Shown: positions 16,720 to 23,120 of the stretch, in pieces | How the letters are laid out: each line of letters begins with the position of its first letter | How positions within the stretch are numbered: the first letter of the stretch is position 1 | Notes under the pieces: generated by a model | Database searches by the model: none | Told to the model about the DNA's origin: nothing | What the model saw: the letters and a program-made list of their open reading frames with translations, nothing else | NCBI GenBank assembly: GCA_021299185.1 | Contig: JAJTHZ010000121.1 | Span: 1-32,297 of the forward strand | Source of the DNA: Lysobacteraceae bacterium | GTDB lineage: Bacteria > Pseudomonadota > Gammaproteobacteria > Xanthomonadales > Ahniellaceae | Direction of reading: 5' to 3' | DNA: 32,297 bases | Program-made: the position numbers and the translations under genes

Positions 16720-18436
16720 CCGCGGCCTCCACCGCGGCGGTGCAGGCGGGCGTCACCGCGCCGGCGCGCAGCAGCCACCACTCGCGCCGGTTGGCGGTGC
16801 CCACCGGCTGGCCGTGCGGGGCTTCGAAGGCGAAGCAGGCGTGCGCATCCATGCGGCGCACGAACAGTGCGCGGGCAGCCGGGTCTTCGGCCAGCCAGGC
16901 CAGCGCGCGGCTGCGCTGCCGGGCGTGGCAATCGAAGTCGTCGTCTTCCTTGCAGAAGCCGAACTCGCGCACCGGGCCCACGGCCTGCAGCAGGTTCTGC
17001 TCCTTCCAGCCGACCAGCCCGATCGGCGTGCCGGGTCCGGCCAGCGCGCGGGCGTCCTCCATCACGCCGCGCGCGGAGTTCTCGCGGTCGAGCAAGGGGT
17101 GCACGACGAAGCCCCAGCCCAGCCACAGCGCGACCAGCAGGACCGCGCAGGCGCGCAGCGCCCCGGCGACCCGCCACCACGCCGCCGCGGCGAGCCCGAC
17201 GGCGCCGACCGCCACCAGCATGCCCCACAGCCACACCTGCTCGGCGCCGAGCCCGCGGTCCTCGACGATGCGCTGCGCGAAGCGCGGCTCGGCCAGCAGG
17301 GCGGCAAGCCCGCCGGCCAGTAGCACGCCGGCCAGCAGCAGGGTGTAGCCGAGCACCGCGCGGCGCACCCCGGCGCGCTGCGCGAGCGCATCGATCCAGG
17401 GCGCCGCGGCCAGCGCCAGCGCGGGCAGCGCGGGCAGGATGTACATGTCGCGCTTGCCGGCGCTGGCGCTGAAGAAAGCCAGCACCAGCAGCGCCCAGGC
17501 GAGCGGCAGCACGACCCGGGCATCGCGCGCGGCGACCGCTTCGCGCCAGGGGCGCAGCAACCACGGCAGCAGCAGCGCGAGCGGGCCCCAGAACAGGGCG
17601 ATCACCTCGAGGAAGTACCAGGCCGGCTCGTGGTGGTGCCACGGGTCGAGGTAGCGCGTCGCGGTCTGCTTGAACAGGATCTCGTCGAGGTAGGCGCGAT
17701 GCTGCGCATCGCCGTCGTACAGCGCCTGCAGCACCACCGGCACGAACCACAGCAGCATCGCCAGCAGGAAGGCGCCGAAGCCGGCCGCCCAGCGCCAGCC
17801 GTCGCCGCTGGCGCGCGCCACCAGCCCCGGCCAGCCGCGCCAGCGCAGCACGGCGAACGGCAGCAGCACCAGCAAGGGCAGGAAGCCCACGCCCTTGGTC
17901 ACCACGCCGACCCCGGCCGCGAAGCAGCCGGCGGCGAACCAGCGCCACGCCGGCCCCAGCAGCAGGTGGCGCAGGATGCCGTACAGCGCCAGCGTGGTCA
18001 GGAACACCAGGGTCGGATCGATCTGCGCGCGCTTGGCCTGGTACACGAAGGCTGGCGCTGCGAGCACCGCGGCCGCCGCCCACAAGCCGGCGCGCGGGCC
18101 CCACAGCCGGCGACCGAGGTCGAAGGTCAGCCACAGGGTGCCCAGCCCGGCCGCGAGCGAAGGCAGGAGGAACGACCAGCGCCAGGACCCGATCGCGAGG
18201 TAGGACAGCGCGAGCAGCCAGAAATAGACCGGCGGCTTGTCCGGATAGAGGTCGCTGCCGCGGCGCGGGAACCACCAGTCGCCGCTTTCGACCATCTGCT
18301 TGGCGACCAGCACGAAACGCGGCTCGTCGGCGGGCCAGGGATCGCGCAGGCCGAAGCCGGCGGCGAGCACCAGCACGGCGGTGGCGGCCAACCACAGCGC
18401 GGCGCGGCGTTCGGTGGGAGTGAGGGGCGCGGTCAT
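16709..18436 (-). CDS. ArnT/GT39-like membrane glycosyltransferase
   Basis: A 575-residue polytopic inner-membrane protein. The first periplasmic loop carries the catalytic-type pattern PADEPRFVLVAKQM with the acidic DE pair present, followed by SGDWWFP and DKPPVYFWL, as in E. coli ArnT and related PMT_2 proteins. About eleven hydrophobic helices follow, then a soluble C-terminal domain with several cysteines (CKEDDDFDCHA, HACFAF, PACTAA). It probably transfers a sugar from a polyprenyl-phosphate donor to lipid A or another periplasmic acceptor. ArnB/C/A/D are not nearby, so L-Ara4N addition is not implied. It begins a leftward three-gene unit with GT2 and the oxygenase, from a -10 element 6 nt before its ATG. 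Confidence 0.85.
   Translation of the reverse strand: MTAPLTPTERRAALWLAATAVLVLAAGFGLRDPWPADEPRFVLVAKQMVESGDWWFPRRGSDLYPDKPPVYFWLLALSYLAIGSWRWSFLLPSLAAGLGTLWLTFDLGRRLWGPRAGLWAAAAVLAAPAFVYQAKRAQIDPTLVFLTTLALYGILRHLLLGPAWRWFAAGCFAAGVGVVTKGVGFLPLLVLLPFAVLRWRGWPGLVARASGDGWRWAAGFGAFLLAMLLWFVPVVLQALYDGDAQHRAYLDEILFKQTATRYLDPWHHHEPAWYFLEVIALFWGPLALLLPWLLRPWREAVAARDARVVLPLAWALLVLAFFSASAGKRDMYILPALPALALAAAPWIDALAQRAGVRRAVLGYTLLLAGVLLAGGLAALLAEPRFAQRIVEDRGLGAEQVWLWGMLVAVGAVGLAAAAWWRVAGALRACAVLLVALWLGWGFVVHPLLDRENSARGVMEDARALAGPGTPIGLVGWKEQNLLQAVGPVREFGFCKEDDDFDCHARQRSRALAWLAEDPAARALFVRRMDAHACFAFEAPHGQPVGTANRREWWLLRAGAVTPACTAAVEAAGGR
16726..16730 (-). promoter_or_regulatory. Ribosome binding site fixing a GTG start
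   Basis: GGAGG on the minus strand, 6 nt before GTG 16719, inside the end of the upstream gene. It is one of the clearest Shine-Dalgarno sequences in the window and contrasts with the SD-less starts of neighbouring genes. Confidence 0.7.
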
Positions 18437-18442
18437 CGCGCG

Positions 18443-18448
18443 ATTCTA
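18443..18448 (-). promoter_or_regulatory. -10 element 6 nt before ATG (ArnT-like gene)
   Basis: TAGAAT, CGCGCG, then the ATG at 18436: the same 15-mer as at 5480-5494. No Shine-Dalgarno. The upstream side abuts the 31-bp tandem repeats, so the repeats occupy the place of -35 and upstream elements. Confidence 0.5.
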
Positions 18449-18598
18449 TCCGCGGGGGCGTGCACGCACCCTCGTCGATCCGCGGCTGCGTGCCTGCAGC
18501 CCTGGTCGATCCGCGACTGCGCGCCCGCAGCCCGGGTCGATCCGCGGCTGCGTGCCTGCACCCCATGTCGATCCATGGCTGCGTGCCTGCACCCTTGG
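18448..18598. repeat. 31-bp tandem repeat, four full units plus one degenerate
   Basis: Four head-to-tail units of exactly 31 bp (18475-18505, 18506-18536, 18537-18567, 18568-18598), each beginning TCGATCC and containing CTGCGTGCCTGCA or a close variant. Units differ from each other at only a few positions. A fifth, degenerate, 27-bp unit (18448-18474) begins ATCCGCGG. The array fills the intergenic space between the divergent ArnT-like and ycgL genes. There are no unique spacers, so it is not a CRISPR array. The unit length is not a multiple of three, and no coding role is apparent. Confidence 0.85.
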
Positions 18599-18629
18599 CA
18601 GGGCGCGGGCGGACGGCGACACTGCGCGG

Positions 18630-18878
18630 ATGAAGTGCTTCGTCTACCGCAGTGCGCGCCGCGCGGGCACCTATGTGTACCTGCGCGAGCGCGACGCCTT
18701 CGGCCTGCTGCCGCCGGAAATGGCCGCGCGCCTCGGCGCGCTGAGCCTGGTGCTGGAACTCGACCTCGGGCCGGGCCGCCGCCTGGCGCAGGAGGACCCC
18801 GCGGTGGTGGCGCGCAACCTCGCCGCGCAGGGCTTCCACCTGCAGTTCCCACCGCCCGATCCGACGGCGGCGGGCTGA
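18630..18878 (+). CDS. ycgL: YcgL domain protein
   Basis: An 82-residue cytoplasmic protein of the small YcgL family (about 90-108 residues in enterics), whose biochemical function is not established. The N-terminus, MKCFVYRSARRAGTYVYL, is diagnostic, followed by LLPPEMAARLG and the C-terminal LAAQGFHLQFPPP. The ATG at 18630 has no Shine-Dalgarno. A weak -10-like GACACT (18618-18623) lies 6 nt before it, the same geometry as neighbouring leaderless candidates. The tandem repeats end 31 bp upstream. The ankyrin gene starts 28 bp downstream but has its own -10. Confidence 0.9.
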   Translation: MKCFVYRSARRAGTYVYLRERDAFGLLPPEMAARLGALSLVLELDLGPGRRLAQEDPAVVARNLAAQGFHLQFPPPDPTAAG

Positions 18879-18894
18879 GCCCGGCCGGGCCCCG

Positions 18895-18900
18895 TATACT
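18895..18900 (+). promoter_or_regulatory. -10 element 6 nt before ATG (ankyrin gene)
   Basis: TATACT followed by GGCGTG and the ATG at 18907. There is no -35 match. The preceding stretch (18871-18893) is GC-only with short self-complementary segments. Confidence 0.5.
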
Positions 18901-18906
18901 GGCGTG

Positions 18907-21900
18907 ATGCCCCCCGTCCTGACCCGGCTCGCGCAGCGGATCGCGCGGCTGCGCCACTTCGCGCCGGCCCTGGTCCCGGTGCTGCTGGCCGCCCTGATCG
19001 ACAATCCCGCCGCGCTGTTCCTGCTGCTGCTCGCGCAGCCGCTCTATCTCGCCGGCGCCGTCGCCGCGCTGGGGCACGCGCTGGACGCCGACGACACCAC
19101 GCTGGCCCTGCGCCGGGGCGTGCCGTTCCTGCTGCTGCTGTGCGGCTATGCGTTGCTGGTGGCGCTGCTGGTCGCCACCCCGCTGGTGGCGATCGCGCGC
19201 GCCGCGTCCGCGCTGAACGCGATGGCGCTGTCGGCCGGCGTGCTGCTGTCGATCGTGGCGCTGGCGCGCTGGTGGCCGGCGTTCGGCCTGGTGTTCCTGT
19301 GGGACGACGCCTATCCCGAAGTGCCGCAGGGTTCGTGGATCGCGGCGGCGGTGCAGCGCAGCCTCGCCTTCGCGGCCGAACTCACGCGCGAGCGCGACCC
19401 CTGGCTCGCGGCCGGCCTGCCGGTGGCGCTGGGCCTGCTGGCGGTGGTGGCCGGCGCGCTGGCCCTGACCGGACTCGCCGGCGCGCTGCCGAGCGAACTG
19501 CGGATCGGCGCGCTGTGGCTGTGGGCCCTGCTGATCTGCCCCGCCGCGCACCTGCTGCTCGCCTATCGCGTCGAACGGCTGCTGCTCGATGCCACCGACG
19601 CACCGACGGTCGATCCGGCCGCCGCAGAAGCACTCGCGGTGGCGGCGGCGCCGAGCGCACCGCTGCCGCCCGCCGACCCGGCGACCCGCAACGCGCAGGT
19701 GCTGGCGGCCGCCGCCGCCAACCAGGTCGACCTCGCGCTGCAGTTGCTGCGCGCCGGCGCCAGCCCGGACGCCACGCCCGGTCCCTACGACCGCGACCAG
19801 CGTTCGCTGGCGATGATCGCCGCCACCATGCCGGACCTGCGCCTGCTGCGCGAACTGATCCAGCGCGGCGTCGACCTCGGCCGCGCGGTGGCCGGCCTCA
19901 CGCCGCTGCTGGCCGCCACCCGCGACAGCTGGACCGGGCGCCCCGAGGCGGTGATGACCCTGGTCACCAACGGCGCCGACCCGCGGATGGCCGACGCCGA
20001 GGGCAACACGCCGCTGCACGGCGCGGCGCTGAGCCGCGAACCGGCGGTGGCGGCGATCCTGCTCGATGCCGGCGCCGAGCGGGACGCGGTCAATCGCGAA
20101 GGACTGACGCCGCTGGGCGTGGCCTGCGCGGCCGGCAACGAGGCGCTGGCGCGCTTCCTGCTCGAACGCGGCGCCGCGCCCGACGCGCCGCGCGCGGTGC
20201 CCGCGCTGCTCGCCGCCTGCGGCGGCAACCACGATGCGCCGGACCTGGTGCGGCTGCTGCTGCGCCACAAGGCATCGACCACCGCCACCGACCGGCTCGG
20301 CCGCACCGCGCTGCACGTGGCCGCGCTGAACGGGCATGCCGAGATGGTCGACGCACTGCTCGGCGCCGGCGCACCGATCGACGCCCGCGACGCCAACGGC
20401 GTGACCGCGACCATGGAAGCCGCGCGTGCCGGCGCCAACCGCGTGCTGCAGCGGATGGTGTTCCGCAAGCCGGCGGTGGACCTGCTCGACCAGGCCGGCC
20501 GCGGCGCGCTGCTGATCGCCTGCGCCTCGCGCCAGGCCAACGAGGAAACCGTGCGCCTGCTGCTCGCGCTGGGCGCCGACCCGACGATCGCCGCCGCCGA
20601 CGGGCGCCGCGCGATCGACCACGCGGTGGCGGCCGGTCGCTGGCCGGTGGTGGCCCTGCTCGATCCCGACTATGCGCTGCCGAACGCGCTGCAGGATCCC
20701 GAACTGGCCGCGCCCGACGGTGCGACCGAGGCGGTCGAGCGCACGGCCCTGCTGGCCACCGCGCTGCGCCACGGGCGTTTCGGGGTCGCCGCGGAGCTGT
20801 TCGACCTCGCACCGCCGCTGTCGCCCGCGGAGTGCCACGAGGCCTTCCTGCGCCTCGCGGCCGGCGGCGCGCCCCGCGGCGCGTTCGACTGGCTGCTGGC
20901 GCACGGCGCGCCGGTCGATGGCGTCGAGCTGCCGCCACCGCTGTTCGCGCTGGCCGCCGCGCGGCCGTTGCCGCTCGCGGCCCTGCAAGCCCTGTTCGAC
21001 CGCGGTGCCAGCACCGGCGGCGGCCGCCTGCTGGCCGAACTGCTGGGCGATCCCGAAGCCGACGCCGAAGCCGTGCAGGCGCTCGCGCTGGCCGCGCTGG
21101 AGCGCGGGGCCGATGGCGGCGCGCGCAGCGTGCAAGGCGTGCCCGTGGTCCAGCTCGCCTGCGCGCGCGGCATGCGGATCCTGCTCGGCGCGCTGCTGGC
21201 GCGCGGCGCCGATCCCAACGCCGCCGACCCGCGTGGGCGGACCGCGCTGCATGCGTTGGCGAGCCTGCCGGAAGCCGATTCGGTCCCGCTGGCGATGGCC
21301 CTGCTGGCGGCCGGCGCCGATCCTGAACGCGCCGCCGCCGATGGCCAGACGCCGCTCGGCGCGGCGCTCGCGGCCGGGCGCACCGGGCTGACGCGCTGGC
21401 TGTCGTGGAACGGCGGCTTCCGCCATCCGGCCCGCGCGCTGCGCGCGGCCGACCTGCCGGCCGCGGCGCAGGCGGGCGACGCCGATGCGGTCGAACGACT
21501 GCTCGCGCTCGGCCTGCCGCTGGATGCGCGCGATGCGCAGGGCTGCACCGCCCTGTTGCGCGCCTGCGGGGGCGGCCACCTCGCGCTGGCCACCGTGCTG
21601 CTCGGGCGCGGCGCCGATCCGGCGCTGGCCGCGCACACCGGCGCCACCGCCCTGTCGGCGGCGGTCAGCGCGCGGCGCGAACCGGTGGTCCGCCTGCTGC
21701 TGGAGCGCGGCATCGCTGCCGACCAGCGCCTGCCGGGCGCGATCACGCCGCTGATGGTGGCCTGCGCGCTCGGCGCGCCGGCGATCGCACGCCTGCTGCT
21801 GGCGCATCGCGCCGACCCCGGCGCGATCGACGACGGCGGCAACTCGGCCCTGCATGCGGCTGCGCAGTTCGCTTTCGGCAGCGCCGATGCCGAGCGCGCG

Positions 21901-22284
21901 CGCGACCTGCTGCGCGCCCTGCTGGAAGCCGGTGCGCCACCCGATCCGCGCAATCGCGCCGGGCAGACGCCGCTGCTGCTGCTGCTCGGCGCCAAGGCCC
22001 CGGCGGCCACGCCGACGGTGCAGCGCGCGCTGCCGGAACTGATGCAGCTGCTGCTCGCCGCCGGTGCCGACCTCGGCGTGCAGGACGAGCGTGGCGTGTC
22101 GGTGCTGCACGCGGCCGCGATGCACGGCCAGATGGACGCCGCGCAGGCCCTGCTGCGCGCGGGCGCCGATCCCCTGCGCTGCGACCGGCTCGGCCGCGCC
22201 GCGCACGAAATCGCGCTGATGCTGGGCTTCGCCGACGTCAGCGGCGAACTGCGTCGCGCGGCCGGCCGGCGCGGCGGACGATAG
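18907..22284 (+). CDS. Giant membrane-anchored ankyrin-repeat protein
   Basis: About 1125 residues. The N-terminal quarter is a membrane domain with roughly five to six hydrophobic segments (about 19-59, 71-99, 102-132, 166-196, 202-229). An Ala/Pro-rich linker follows. From about 265 to 1110 there are close to twenty ankyrin-type repeats, with typical T-P-L, A-A and LL-GAD(P) signatures such as NTPLHGAALSREPAVAAILLDAGA and TALHVAALNGHAEMVDALLGAGA. Ankyrin arrays bind proteins. This one should project from the inner membrane, probably into the cytoplasm, but topology is not proven. No catalytic domain is visible. A GTG at 18904 is an alternative start. ATG 18907 is preferred because it falls at the predicted transcription start. 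I recall similar proteins beside ycgL in Xanthomonadales. Function is unknown. Confidence 0.85.
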   Translation: MPPVLTRLAQRIARLRHFAPALVPVLLAALIDNPAALFLLLLAQPLYLAGAVAALGHALDADDTTLALRRGVPFLLLLCGYALLVALLVATPLVAIARAASALNAMALSAGVLLSIVALARWWPAFGLVFLWDDAYPEVPQGSWIAAAVQRSLAFAAELTRERDPWLAAGLPVALGLLAVVAGALALTGLAGALPSELRIGALWLWALLICPAAHLLLAYRVERLLLDATDAPTVDPAAAEALAVAAAPSAPLPPADPATRNAQVLAAAAANQVDLALQLLRAGASPDATPGPYDRDQRSLAMIAATMPDLRLLRELIQRGVDLGRAVAGLTPLLAATRDSWTGRPEAVMTLVTNGADPRMADAEGNTPLHGAALSREPAVAAILLDAGAERDAVNREGLTPLGVACAAGNEALARFLLERGAAPDAPRAVPALLAACGGNHDAPDLVRLLLRHKASTTATDRLGRTALHVAALNGHAEMVDALLGAGAPIDARDANGVTATMEAARAGANRVLQRMVFRKPAVDLLDQAGRGALLIACASRQANEETVRLLLALGADPTIAAADGRRAIDHAVAAGRWPVVALLDPDYALPNALQDPELAAPDGATEAVERTALLATALRHGRFGVAAELFDLAPPLSPAECHEAFLRLAAGGAPRGAFDWLLAHGAPVDGVELPPPLFALAAARPLPLAALQALFDRGASTGGGRLLAELLGDPEADAEAVQALALAALERGADGGARSVQGVPVVQLACARGMRILLGALLARGADPNAADPRGRTALHALASLPEADSVPLAMALLAAGADPERAAADGQTPLGAALAAGRTGLTRWLSWNGGFRHPARALRAADLPAAAQAGDADAVERLLALGLPLDARDAQGCTALLRACGGGHLALATVLLGRGADPALAAHTGATALSAAVSARREPVVRLLLERGIAADQRLPGAITPLMVACALGAPAIARLLLAHRADPGAIDDGGNSALHAAAQFAFGSADAERARDLLRALLEAGAPPDPRNRAGQTPLLLLLGAKAPAATPTVQRALPELMQLLLAAGADLGVQDERGVSVLHAAAMHGQMDAAQALLRAGADPLRCDRLGRAAHEIALMLGFADVSGELRRAAGRRGGR

Positions 22285-22304
22285 TCCTGCGCGGGGCCCG
22301 CGGG

Positions 22305-22310
22305 TAGACT
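22305..22310 (+). promoter_or_regulatory. -10 element of the GT2 gene at 22343 (conventional leader)
   Basis: TAGACT, predicted start near 22317, leader of about 26 nt with a GAAGGA Shine-Dalgarno before the ATG. It contrasts with the leaderless layout of neighbouring genes. Confidence 0.4.
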
Positions 22311-22342
22311 CCGCGCCGCGCCGACGCGCCCGAAGGAACGCC

Positions 22343-23047
22343 ATGTCGATCGAACTGTCCGTCGTCGTCCCCTGCTTCAACGAGGAGCGCACCCTGCGCC
22401 GGATCCTGCAGGCGATCCGCGCCTCGGGCGTGGACTCGCTGGAGGTGATCGTGGTCGACGACTGCTCGCGCGACGGCAGCGTGGCTCTTCTCGAGGGCGA
22501 GCTGGCGCCGCTGGTGGACAAACTGGTCAAGCATCCGGTCAACCGCGGCAAGGGGGCGGCGCTGCGCTCGGGGTTCGCGCATGCGCGCGGCGAGTACGTG
22601 GTGGTGCAGGACGCCGACCTCGAGTACGACCCGCGCGAGTTCGGCAAGCTGCTGGCGCCGATCCGCGCCGGCCAGGCGGACGTCGTGTTCGGCAGCCGCT
22701 TCATCAGCGGCGAGACGCGCCGGGTGCTGTATTTCTGGCACTACCTCGCCAACAAGTTCCTGACCCTGGCCACCAACGTCTTCAGCAACCTCAACGTGTC
22801 CGACATGGAGACCTGCTACAAGGTCTTCCGCCGCAACGTCATCCAGACCATGGTGCTCTCCGAGGACCGCTTCGGCTTCGAGCCCGAGGTCACCCTCAAG
22901 CTGGCGCGCATCCCGGGGATCCGGGTCTACGAGGTCGGCATCTCCTACCACGGCCGCACCTATGCCGAGGGCAAGAAGATCGGCTGGAAGGACGGCGTGC
23001 GCGCGCTGTACTGCATCCTCAAGTACGGCCTCCTGCGCCGCGACTGA
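22343..23047 (+). CDS. GT2 glycosyltransferase, polyprenyl-phosphate sugar synthase type (DPM1-like)
   Basis: A 234-residue cytoplasmic enzyme of the dolichol-/undecaprenyl-phosphate mannosyl- or glucosyltransferase group. Motifs in order are LSVVVPCFNEERTL, VDDCSRDGS, GKGAALRSGF, the metal-binding QDADLEYDP, FGSRF, DMETCYKVFRR, FGFEPEVTLK and YHGRTYAEGKKI. There is no C-terminal membrane domain. It would load a sugar from a nucleotide donor onto a polyprenyl phosphate. That is the kind of donor GT39/ArnT-like enzymes use, so it may feed the transferases at 13357 and 16709, but this is inference from proximity. A GAAGGA Shine-Dalgarno lies just before the ATG. It follows the ankyrin gene after 58 bp. 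Confidence 0.88.
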   Translation: MSIELSVVVPCFNEERTLRRILQAIRASGVDSLEVIVVDDCSRDGSVALLEGELAPLVDKLVKHPVNRGKGAALRSGFAHARGEYVVVQDADLEYDPREFGKLLAPIRAGQADVVFGSRFISGETRRVLYFWHYLANKFLTLATNVFSNLNVSDMETCYKVFRRNVIQTMVLSEDRFGFEPEVTLKLARIPGIRVYEVGISYHGRTYAEGKKIGWKDGVRALYCILKYGLLRRD

Positions 23048-23120
23048 CGCCGCACCCCTTGCCTCGCGGCGCGCGCGGGCGGATGCTCGGCGTCCGGGTC
23101 GGGGCGGGGGGAACGAGGCG

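Noticed and set aside
18448-18598. CRISPR array
   Set aside because: Repeats are directly adjacent with no unique spacers, and no cas genes are nearby.
18433-22704. A 1423-codon open frame antisense to the ankyrin gene
   Set aside because: Gln/Arg/Gly-rich shadow of the ankyrin repeats. The plus strand has clear membrane helices and ankyrin signatures with normal codon pattern.
9684-23110. Shared 15-mer GGCGTCCGGGTCGGG in two intergenic regions (near 9692-9706 and 23088-23103) as a dispersed repeat
   Set aside because: A GC-only 15-mer is expected to recur by chance in 32 kb at this composition, and the flanks align poorly. A genome-wide count would be needed to revive it.
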